Source of the DNA: Tetracentron sinense
Lineage: Eukaryota > Streptophyta > Magnoliopsida > Trochodendrales > Trochodendraceae
Assembly (NCBI GenBank): GCA_015143295.1
Contig: CM026560.1
Span: forward strand, 126,501 to 190,500
Length of the DNA stretch: 64,000 nucleotides
Direction: 5' to 3'
In this document: one piece after another, positions 1 through 9,556 of the stretch
Position numbering within the stretch: the stretch's first letter is position 1
Layout: each line of letters opens with the position of its first letter
Translations under genes and position numbers: made by a program
The notes under the pieces: model-generated
The model's input: the letters and a program-made list of their open reading frames with translations, nothing else
What the model was told of the DNA's origin: nothing
Database searches by the model: none

Positions 1-105
1 CTAAGCCTAATCCCAATTAATCCAACCTTAACCCTAGTTAAACCTTAGTCAAACCTCTGCCCAAATCGTAGCTTAACCCTGTGAAACGCCCCAAAATCCC
101 CCTTA
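1..105. repeat. Degenerate AACCCTAGTT-type repeat at the window edge
   Basis: Loose repeats of AACCCTAGTTAA with the phrase AGTCAAACCTCTGCCCAAAT. The same phrase and spacing recur in the LTR at 44341-44830, so this is probably part of a related Tat-type element rather than telomeric DNA. Confidence 0.45.
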
Positions 106-109
106 GGAG

Positions 110-1036
110 TTAGGTGTTTGAGGGAGTGATGTAAGTCAGCTTAGAATATTCATATGGCTCTCCCTTAAAAAAATATTCCAGCCATTGTCTTAGAGTGACC
201 CTGCTCACTTTACGTGCCTTCGCACCTTTACTCGACACTGCTTCTTCAACAGCGGGAACCTTGTCCTTATCAATAGGAGGTGACGCTTTATTAGCATTTG
301 CTTTTAGAAGGGCATTATAAACCCTATACAGTTCTCTGGTGCAAGCGGATTGTTCTCTAATCACAGAACGTTGTTGAAGGGGTTAAACTCATCATAGAAG
401 GCTCCGCTGACCCGTAGCCCTGAAATATGGTCATCGCATGAATAAAAAGTCCAATCTTCCCCCAGGCCATGTGAAATGTATTGGTCTCAGAACACCAGCG
501 GTTGAGAAAGCTACAAAATAGAAAAGGATCTCGCTTATATTCGTATCTAGCGAGTCCAACTGCTCCTTGAATACTAAGAACTATCAACTCATCATGAAAA
601 CGTACATATACGTCGTGGACCCATGACGGCCATAAAATTTTACTGTCGACTGTGGAGCAACTCTTGATGATCATGGAGATATCCCAAGCAACGTCATCAG
701 TCTGGGTTATCAAGATGGGGAAAACTTCCTTCAGTACCCTTTTCGGGCCTTTGCGTTGCGGGTCTATTGCAGTGTGGGAAGGTGTCAGATAACTGCCATC
801 AAGGACCGATCTGTTGCCGATCAAACCTTTCTCAACATCATAAATGCAGATAGTTATTCTCCTGCGAAGTACCCACTCCCTCGGATCTGTAACTGGAATA
901 GGATCAACATCTTCTACTCCGAACTCTCCCATAATCTCAAGCTGGCGGTTCAGATCGCCCCATTTCTGTCATCTTCGACAGTATTGACTTGACGCAAGTT
1001 TTCAGTAGCATGAAAATATCTCAGAGGTCTAGCCAT
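110..1036 (-). pseudogene. Antisense ORF with plant-mobile-domain-like sequence, frameshifted
   Basis: Three minus-strand reading-frame pieces read as one former protein. It starts at an ATG at 1036 (MARPLRYFHATENL), shifts frame near 958, runs from 932 to 357, shifts frame again, and ends in the piece 364-110. The middle piece carries WCSETNTFHMAWGKIG, which resembles the W-x-x-x-T-N-T-F-H-x-x-x-G-E-x-x-x-T core of the plant mobile domain found in some transposons and retrotransposons. In an intact family member the next words would be a Thr-Leu-x-Asp-Val motif; here that part is lost. The ORF lies antisense to, and directly upstream of, a plus-oriented LTR (1037-4207). That is the place where Tat-lineage Gypsy elements are known to carry extra antisense ORFs. 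The function of these ORFs is unknown. It could instead be a piece of a Mutator-type element. The domain call is moderately sure; the element assignment is inference. Confidence 0.5.
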
Positions 1037-1254
1037 TCTACAAAAAGAAAAGTCAGGACATGTGAAATGATTCAGTTTAGGGAAATTAAATAAAATTACA
1101 AAAGATGGATATTAATCAATTCCAGACTTAGGTTAAAAAATCTGAGTCTGTGAAATTTGGATGTCTCATTTAGAGCATGTATCTAAAGATAAAATTGCTT
1201 AAAAGAAGCAATCACCTTGAGTTTTTTGCTAAGGCAAATGTCCATTGGTATTTA

Positions 1255-1800
1255 TCATAGCAAATGTCTAAGGACAAATGCTAAGGATAAGATCCGTGGA
1301 CAAGTCCACGGATAAAGTCTCCTGATTCAGGGACTAAAGTCCTGTGAATAGCCCTTCCATGGGAAATACCCACGGATACTCAACATTTCTAAGGACAAAA
1401 AGTCCATGAAAGTAAATTGAATCCGTGGATAAGTCCATAGATGGACAGTTGCTAATTTACAGATTCTATATCCTGGAAAGAGCCTATCCGTGGGCAAGTC
1501 CGTGGATAAGCAATTTTAATTTTGGGGTTATAAACCCTTTGGATATTCCATCCATGGAAAATATCCACGGATACTCAAAATATTCATGGACAAAGTCTAT
1601 GAATATTAAAAGCATCCGTGGACAAAATCCACAGACAATTTTAGGCTCACGGAAAAAGTCCTGTGGGCAGTTGGTCCGTGAAAAATATCCACGGACAAAA
1701 AGTCCATGAAAATTAAGAGCATCCGTGGACAAAATCCAAGGATCAATTTTGAGGTCACGGACAAAAGTCCTATGGGCAAGCTATCCGTGGCCATAGACCA
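1255..1800. repeat. Array of palindromic CCGTGGACAA-GTCCACGG units
   Basis: Many degenerate copies of ATCCGTGGAC followed by GTCCACGGAT, some forming perfect palindromes (for example near 1289-1312, with a 2 base loop). Several ORFs in this block are only repeat translations. The array lies in the U3-like part of the LTR. Confidence 0.75.
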
Positions 1801-2579
1801 CGGGTAGTGAGTCTCTAGTCTGGTTTCCCATGACTAGAGAACTCAAAGATTCCGGTAATGGAACCGGGATTCCTGCCAGAAATTGTAGGGAACCCAAAAG
1901 GGCATCCCAAGCTCTCCTTGATCTTGGGAAAACCCAAGAAATGTAAAGAAACGCATTTCAAGGGATCCCAGGACCAAAAAGATCCAAGGAATACCCAAAT
2001 GAGCACTTAATCCACCGGAATGAGGTCTGAAACTCTTATTCTAATCCTCGGTAAATAAGAAAATCGGGGAAGAACACTGGTTCTTCCCCTGTTAACCCCA
2101 GTCAGGGTGAAAGTCTCACCTCAAGATGAAAGGGGAAAATGAAGAAATGAAGAAAAATTTCTTGCTTTCTTGAAAGAAAAAAAGGAGGCTCTGAACTCAA
2201 AAATCTCTGGGTTCGGAGGGTTAGGGAAGACATAGTGTCTTCCCCAAGCCTAAGGCATCCTTATAAAGGTTCCCTTTTGGCTAATCTTGACCATCCATTT
2301 CGAAATAGATGGTCCAGATAGCAAGGATGTCTCCGCCATTTTAGCCTTAATGGCAGAGGTGACCTCATCATGAGGGCACCTCGATCAGAGAAACCCATCG
2401 TGGGTTTCCCATTAACACCCTAAGTGGAGGGCAGTTATGCCTCTCCACTACCACTGCCAGGTGTCAGGATCTAGATGGATGGATCATTTCCAACCATCCA
2501 GATCCTGAGGGGCATTTGTAGGCAATTAAATCTCACAGTCCATTGTCTAGGTGTGTGTACAATGACACACACCTGATCA

Positions 2580-3180
2580 CAGTCCCTCAGAGTTTGATCC
2601 GTGAGGATAAGCCTCACGGATCCACCCTAAGTGACAGCTGCCAAAGGGTTGACACGTACCCCATCCGTGAGAGTTAAAACCCCATGGATTAAATCCTACG
2701 TGTTGGCCTTCATAAGGCTGACATGTGTATGATCTGTGAGGGCTGAAACCTCATGGATGAACCCTTCGTGTTAGTCTCCAAGAGACTGATATATGTTCAA
2801 TCTGTGAGGATAAAACCTCACGGATCCAATGTTGAATGCCAGTCTCTAAGAGACTAACACGTGTTCAATCCGTGAGGACCAAAACTTCATGGATCCAACC
2901 TAGGTGCTAGCCTCTGAGAGGCTGACATGTGCCCCATCCGTGAGGGTAAAACCCCCATGGATTCAATCCTAAGTATTGGCCTTCATAAGGCTGACACGTG
3001 TATGATCCGTGAGGGTTGAAACCTCACGGATAAAATTTTAGTGTTAGTGTCCAAGTGACTGACACGAGTTCAATCCGTGAGGACAAAACCTCATGGATCC
3101 AATTTTGAGTGTTAGCCTCTGAGAGGCTGACACGTGTCCCATCCATGAGGCTAACCTCACAGATCAAATATCACATCCTG
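2580..3180. repeat. Tandem array of about 72 bp double-hairpin units
   Basis: About eight units, each with an outer palindrome ATCCGTGAGG...CCTCACGGAT and an inner palindrome. The inner palindrome comes in types: GCCTT-CAT-AAGGC, AGTCTC-CAA-GAGACT and AGCCTC-TGA-GAGGCT. The types alternate in an order close to A-B-B-C-A-B-C, suggesting a higher-order repeat. It lies upstream of the TATA box of the same LTR. Confidence 0.8.
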
Positions 3181-3345
3181 GACCTAACCCAGACCACGGA
3201 GCGATGCCTATAGTCTCACCCTATTCCGTGGGCAAGACCTATGGTCTCACCCTGTTGTCCGTGGGTGAGACCTATGGTCTCACCCTGGTCCGTGGACAAG
3301 ACCTATGGTCTCACCCTTAAAATCCGTGGACCGACCTGGGTCAGT
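3180..3345. repeat. Short tandem repeat GACCTATGGTCTCACCC
   Basis: About four copies of a roughly 30-40 bp unit containing GACCTATGGTCTCACCC and CCGTGG, continuing the repeat-rich LTR upstream region. The ORF reading through it is a repeat product. Confidence 0.75.
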
Positions 3346-3749
3346 CTGTCCTTGGCTAACAGTCAGTATCTGACTGTGATAAGGCAGAGAATCCTTGATA
3401 AAAAGAATTCTCTATCAAGCTGTTGGGGGATCCCAAGATAAGGATCCCCCGTTTAAAACCCCATGGGATGCCACATGGCACCCCATAATTATGATGGGAT
3501 TAAGACTATGTCCTATATCATAGGAAATGATGTGATTAAACATCCTCATTTTCGAAAGGTACTAGGATTCCTTCCAAAAAGAGGAGACCTGGTACAAGAG
3601 TCCTCAAAAGAAGAGGATTCTCTTGAGATTGAGGACTCTCCTAGATAAGATAGACCCATGAGCTGACATCCTCTAAGAGGAGAGTCCATCTTGACTTTCC
3701 TAAAATAAGGGGGTCAAAGAGAGAGACCAAAAGAGGACTCTCTCAAACC

Positions 3750-3757
3750 TATAAAAG
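3750..3757 (+). promoter_or_regulatory. TATA box of the LTR promoter
   Basis: TATAAAAG followed about 30 bases later by a purine-rich leader with direct repeats (GAAACACA). This is the usual spacing of a plant retrotransposon LTR promoter. No other evidence for transcription. Confidence 0.55.
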
Positions 3758-4207
3758 GAGTGTTTCTCACAAGAAACACATACGAAAGAAACACACAAAA
3801 AAAGGCAGAAAATGAAGAAAGAGAAAACTCTCTCCTCCCCTTCAAGCAGCAGCAAACAGAAGCAAACAAGCAATTGAAGAAGAAGACTCCTTCGACATGG
3901 AGAATACAAGGTAAGCCCTAAAACATGGACACCATTCTTTTTCTTTTCTTGAAAAAACCTCAATGAGACACTTGTAACGCCTACATGGGATTTGGGTAAC
4001 CCCATTGAATAAATAAAAATATATATTTATTCAAATCTTGTTCTTCTTTAATTCTTCATTTTAATCAGAGGTTCGTCCTCAATATAAGGAAGGTAATTTA
4101 ACAGTCTGAGTTTACCTAGATTGGAAGGATAGTCCTCCACATCAAACAATAAACTCCATACAACAATGGAGGAAATTTGAAAGCAAAGAATGAATTTTGT
4201 GCTTACA

Positions 4208-6368
4208 GATTTTTTGCTCTAGAGAGTTTAGAAGGGCAATAAAAAGCACTTTTGTCACAATTAATCAGTTGAACAAAAGAAACTGCATAAGTAGAAATAA
4301 AATAAAAAATTTTCTTAATATTCTGCTTTCTACCATTGCAAAAAATTAGGGTATCGTCAGCAAAAAGAAGATGTGTTATCGAAATGCCATACCTCCCCAA
4401 TTTATAGTTCAGAGAAAGACTTTCAGAGATAGATTTCAAACCCCTACTAAGAACTTCCTCTGCTAGGATAAAAAGAGTTGGGGAGAGGGGATCTCCTTGA
4501 CGAAGACCGCGTGAACTTTGAAAATAACCTTGTAGACTACCATTAATAATAATAGAAAATGATTGAGATAAAAGGCAACCTTTAATCAGTCTGATAACTT
4601 CATTCTTGAAGCCCATCTTATGAAGAACTGTAATTATGAAGTTCCATTCCATATGATCATAAGCTTTAGACATATCTAGTTTAAAAATGATATTGCCTTC
4701 CGGAGTCGATCTATCAATATCAAGCACCATCTCTTGGGCAAGACTAATGTTATCATTAATATTCCTACTCGTAAGAAAACCACTCTTCTCATCAGAAACA
4801 ATATTAGGAAGAAGAATACCAATCCGATCAGTCAGTAAGCGCGAAATAATCTTATAAAGAAAATTACAAAGGCTCATAAGTCTGAAATCAGAAAATGACA
4901 CAGAAGAGCTACATTTTGGAATACGCGCAATAGCAGTAGCATTAATAGCTTTAGGAATATCAGCATGAGTAAATAAATGAGAGATAGGATCAAAGAGATC
5001 ATCCTTAATAGTATTGCAAAAAGATTGATAAAAATGACCTGAAAATCCATCCGGGCCAGGAGCACTATTAGCAGACATATTAAACACTACCTTCTTGATT
5101 TCATCCATGGAAGAAGAAATAGATATAGAAATATTATCTTCTTCCGAAACAAGGCAAGGAATATAATTAATAATATTTTGATCGATTATGCCATTAGATG
5201 AGGATAATAAAATTTTAAAAAATAAATAGCTGCATTACCAATATCCTCTCTTGAATCCAACCAATTACCTTGATGATCTTGAATTCGAGAAATGCAATTT
5301 CTACCCCTTCTGAAATTGGTAACCATCTGAAAAAATTTAGTATTATTATCCCCTTCTTGAAGCCATTTAATTCTGGATTTTTGGCTCCAAAAAATGTCTT
5401 CTTGTAAAAGGACAATTTGTAACTCATCTTTCAGGGTATGAAGTTGAGAAACTTTCTCTATATCTGAATTAATTTGAATATGATCCTCAAGGGAACTAAT
5501 ACGAAATTCAAAGTCTTTAAACAATTTTAAGTCTTTTAAGTTTTAAAAAGAAATCCATGAGTGGATTAGCAGAAATAGAACTATCCCAAGATTTAGAGAC
5601 AACTCTTTGAAAATCAACATGAGAAATCCACATCTGTTGAAATTTGAAAGGAGCAAGATTCCTATCATTATCTTGACCAAAAGCAAGCAGAATGGGAGGA
5701 TGATCAGAAGCTAACCTAGTAAGATGGGAAACAGAAGTATGAGAGAAATTAACTCTCCAATCAGAATTAAGAAGAACACGATCTAAACGAGCATAGACAT
5801 GATTCAAACCCTCTTGATTATTACACCAAGTGAATTTGTTTCCAATATAGTCTGCATCCATCATACCCAAGCCATTAATCATGTTATTAAAGTCAGAAAG
5901 AGAATTAATATTAACATCCCTCCCTTCCAATTTTTCATCCGATCTAGCAATAACATTGAAATCACCACCAATAAGAAAGGAGCCTGCATAAGAAGAGAAA
6001 CAAGAACAAAGATCCAACCACAAAGACAAACGATCCCTACTATTGCATTTAGCATAAATGAAAGCACATTTGATGGGAGAAATAGTGTTAGAATAGATAT
6101 CAACAACAATCATTTGTTCAGAAAAAGAGACAAAAGAAACTTGCACTTGATTCGTCCAAAACAGCCAAATTTTAGGATGTGAAATTTATGAATCAAAATG
6201 ATTATCCATACCAATAAAAGAAAAAACATCAAACATAATATCAAAATTCTTTTTGGGTTCCATTATAGCAGCAAGCAATATGAGATTAGAAGAAATAAAC
6301 TATTTCAATCTAGACTTAGAGTCTAAGTTACCAATACCATAGATATTCTAAAGAAGAAAATTATTCAT
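4208..6368 (-). pseudogene. L1-type LINE ORF2: endonuclease and reverse transcriptase, 3' end missing
   Basis: Read on the minus strand, ORF2 begins at the ATG at 6368 with the typical start (NIYGIGNLDSKSRLK), already broken by stops. The endonuclease part (about 6146-5517) shows GGDFNVIA, a KFTW..N motif and SDHPPILL, matching the APE-like fold of plant L1 elements. A linker piece (5524-5186) has IKWLQEGDNNTKFF. The reverse transcriptase part (5108-4208) has GPDGF, RLMSLCNFLYKII, KLDMSKAYDHMEWNF, RGLRQGDPLSP and the catalytic LLFADD. Several stops and frameshifts separate these parts, so it cannot encode an active enzyme. It ends abruptly in the connection domain at 4208, exactly where the LTR end TTACA begins; the last residues of the open frame are read from LTR sequence. 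No poly(A) tail is seen here. The missing C-terminal part should lie left of the window. Confidence 0.9.
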
Positions 6369-8121
6369 TAATAAAATGATTAGAATCCGAGATCAAAGAT
6401 CGAACCACAGTTCTAGAGCGAGTCATTCTATTAGATGATATCATAGGTTTGGTTTTTTTTGACTTAATCTTTGATTCATCATAAAGGCGTTTTTAAACAT
6501 TTCAGACTATTAATCTTAGGGAAATGTTTTAGCATCTTCCTTGAATGAATCAATATTTTTAATCAAACAAGGAGCAAAGTCAGCATGATATTCCCAAGTT
6601 TGAGAATTCTCCCATAAAATATTATCCGGATGATGACTATTCTCATGATTGGGAGAACCCTCAAGCATTCTAATAAGTTTCATCCACATACGATATTGCT
6701 GAGAATTATGATAATTGTAATTAGGTTGTTTTATATTGTTAAAACTAAATCCACTAAAATCAAAAGAAGACAAAAGTATTTGAATTTTTCAGATCAAAGG
6801 GCAGTGATAGGTTGATTAATGGAAGAACAAATCTTAAAGGGATAAATCGCTTCCAAATGGGCAGGATTTATTTCCTCATCAGAATCGGATTCTAACTCAC
6901 TGATTTCAATGGATTTATCATTATAGAATTTATCAGATTTCCTATGCTTAGTTAAAGATTCAAAACCTTCTAATTGAGATTCAAAAGTATTATTCATTAA
7001 ATCCATACATGTAGCGATCTGAGGAACTTCTGTTAAAGTTCAGATTGTTAGATCTGACCTGATAACCATACCTTTCTTCCCAGCTTCTAAAGCCGAATAC
7101 GAATTAGGATGAACATCTTGGTGTTGGAGAACAACTTCATTGTGATCCTGAGTATTTCCGAGAGAGTTGTTTATAGTAATCTGGTTACCTTTCTCCCCAG
7201 CTTCTAATGTCGAATTAAAATGAACATCTTGACTCTAGAGATCAATTTCAGTAAGATCCTGAGTATTTCCAAGGGAATTATTTAGAGAAATCGGTAGACT
7301 CGAATCCTTGTTACATATTTCCTCCGAGTGCACCTCGGTAGAAGCCTGTTTAGCCACCCATTGCTTGTTTGTATTCTTTGCATCACCTTCAGCAGCCTCT
7401 AGATGGATAGACTTCTTGCTTGTAGATTTTATTATTGATCCCGCTAAGCATTCTTCATATGATGCCCAAGTTTCTTACATTGAACACAAAACAAGAATTT
7501 TTTCTCATACTCTACTGATTGCCAACGACCATGATCACCTATCCCTAACCAAAACCGATTTGTATTATTCTTTAGTAAATCTATTTCGATACAAACCCTG
7601 GCAACACTCGGTCTAGAAAAGGATTTGGTAGCTCCATCAAGTTTTAGCACCTTACCAAATATGCTACCGATAGATCTAAGGGCTGAATCATTGAAGAAAT
7701 GAAGGTGGAGATTTGGAAAACTCACCCATATGGGAACTATATAAGGTTCAACACCGGATATGAATGAGGGAGTCCACTTGAAAAACCTAAAAAAAAATCC
7801 CTCTATGAATATGAATTCCTTAATCCAAATCATAAGAAAATCATCTTCCGATGAAAATCTAAGTAGTAAATGTCTCGAGTCTAGAATACCAACTGAAAAT
7901 GCTAACCGAAGGCTTTCTGATTTTGTCATATGGATCTTGATGGCATCTTGTGAAGGCCGACCGTACGAACACTTAGCTACAAGGGATAACCGATGAGGAG
8001 TGGCTAGAGTAGCAGTTTCTTCCTCAGAGAAGAAGATTGCCGGTTCTCCTTTAAAAGATGAAACTTTTTTAATTGGGATGGTAGGGGAGGAGACCCCCGA
8101 AGAAGAACAAGATTTTACCTA
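6369..8121 (-). pseudogene. L1-type LINE ORF1 (DUF4283-like with zinc knuckle), degraded
   Basis: The minus-strand frame opens after a stop at 8119-8121 without an early ATG and runs through CSYGRPSQDAIKIHM to the ATG at 7929, then to 7444. The piece 7929-7444 has the DUF4283-type nucleic-acid-binding pattern (LLRFSSEDDFLMIW, IVPIWVSFPNLHLHFF). It ends in FCVQCKKLGHHMKNA, a CxxCxxxGH zinc-knuckle core that stops before its last cysteine. The acidic stretch at 7006-6794 (ELESDSDEEINP) fits the variable C-terminal part of ORF1. Such proteins bind LINE RNA in a ribonucleoprotein. The 5' end of the LINE is probably near 8150-8240. Broken by stops; not functional. Confidence 0.75.
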
Positions 8122-8279
8122 TAATTTCAGCAAAAGAAAGGGGCATTTCAAGCGGCTGGAGAGGGGGATCTCCCTCCCCACCGCCGGCAAGCCTAGGGTT
8201 TACCATAAAACCCTAACAGAAACATTTGCAAAAAGCTTGCTAACATGCACCGCCGCTTTTGTCATCTATTATTGATTTT

Positions 8280-9181
8280 GAATTTTTTTGACTACTTTAA
8301 TTCATTCATTACTTTTATTTTAATTGTTGCAGTATCATCTAGTTTTATATTATCGTTACTTACTACATCACATACGTAAATCTTTGTGTAATATCTTTTT
8401 CTTAAATAGTTATAACATTTTTTTCTTAAATCATTATAATATCTTTGTTCTCATCTTTAATCCCGGGCTTAATTAGCTTACCCCTATCCACAGACTATGG
8501 AGTCATACCCGAACTAACCCGCCCTATATTGGAACCACACTGGTCTTTCATGGATTTTTTCCCTGAAGGATGATTGCTAGTTGGTAGTTAATCTACTGAC
8601 CTATCTAGTTTTTAAACTCACCAGTCTTTCACGAATTTTGTTCCTCAAGGATGATTTCCAGGCAGTCACCACGGACCCGCCTTTTTATGGAACCATACTA
8701 GTCTTTCATGAATTTTTTCCCTCACCCGCCTTATCTTGGAACCATACCGGTCCTTCATGAATTTTGTCCCTCAAGGATGATTGCCAAACGCCTCGTCTTG
8801 GCTTTAACCCTTATCTAAGTCTTTCATGTAATCCACAGACCCATACCATATATGAAAACATACATTATTTTTTTTCAAAGGAGTCTTAAATCCTGAAGAA
8901 GTCTAACCTTCCATAGGAGTCTTACCTCCCATAGGATTCTTATTATTTATGTACTCTTTATATCTTATTTCCTTTCTTATCGGGTGACTCATGCCATTTC
9001 TGAGGGTATATCTTTCAATAGTTTAATATCTACCTCATTCTATTTCTTAAATGTTAGTTAGCTAACCTTAATTAATAGAAATTCAATCAATTCTATATGA
9101 GTTACATTATGAATCATAGGTGTAGTATGAATCATAGGTCACTAAAGAGAGAAGAGGAAGAAATAGTATTTTCAGAATAAA
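8280..9181. repeat. Non-coding stretch with tandem ~80-110 bp repeats (8510-8850)
   Basis: Three to four degenerate copies of a unit containing ACCCGCC, TTGGAACCATAC, GTCTTTCATGAATTTT and CCTCAAGGATGATTGCC. The first copy (8490-8600) matches, on the opposite strand, about 27880-28010. This suggests LTR pieces of one chromovirus-like family in opposite orientation. The rest (8280-8480, 8860-9180) is AT-rich with no gene. Confidence 0.55.
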
Positions 9182-9556
9182 AAACCTCCTCTGGTAACTG
9201 GATGACCTCCTTGGATGATTTTTGCAATGAATCTATTTCTTACTTTCCATCACTTCTATCTTCTTTAAGTAATATAGTTAATATGAATCTACTTGATTAT
9301 ATCCCCACTATTGTAACTGATGATGATAACTGAATCATTCCTAGAATTCCTTCTTTGGAGGATAGAAGTGGTGTTCAACATGTCTGCTGACAGTGCAACT
9401 GGCCCAGATAGATTCTCTAATCACTTTTATCATGCCTGCTAGAACATTATTAAGGACGATCAGATGCCGTTAATTCCTTCTTTATTGATGGGCACATCCC
9501 TCAATCAGTATATGATACAATGATTGTGCTTATCCCCAAATGCAACTCTCTGGATT
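9182..9556 (+). pseudogene. L1 LINE reverse transcriptase fragment
   Basis: Plus-strand translation gives the end of the pre-RT linker (LDYIPTIV), then NMSADSATGPD and, after frame breaks, FFIDGHIPQSVYDTMIV and LIPKCNSLD. These are the first blocks of a plant L1 RT. It is clearly related to the minus-strand LINE at 4208-6368, which has NMSANSAPGPDGFS at the same place. It stops at 9556 where an LTR-like sequence starting TGTAGAAACCC begins. Confidence 0.75.

Larger units (their letters stand above)
1037..4207 (+). mobile_element. Probable 3' LTR of a plus-oriented Tat-type Gypsy retrotransposon
   Basis: A non-coding block of about 3 kb with LTR architecture. A long upstream part (U3-like) carries three tandem hairpin-repeat arrays. 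A TATA box lies at 3750-3757, followed by a purine-rich leader and an AT-rich tail ending TTGTGCTTACA at 4207. Immediately after that terminal CA, the sequence becomes L1 LINE coding sequence. This indicates that the LTR element inserted into the LINE and that 4207 is its real end. The left edge of the LTR is not resolved: I saw no clear polypurine tract near 1040-1100. The antisense ORF at 110-1036 would be the element's extra ORF. The pol region would lie left of the window. Confidence 0.5.

Noticed and set aside
3241..3648. Two short plus-strand ORFs
   Set aside because: They lie in LTR repeat and leader sequence; no recognisable protein.
5799..6182. Plus-strand ORF of 127 codons
   Set aside because: Antisense shadow of the LINE endonuclease region, which has clear motifs on the minus strand.
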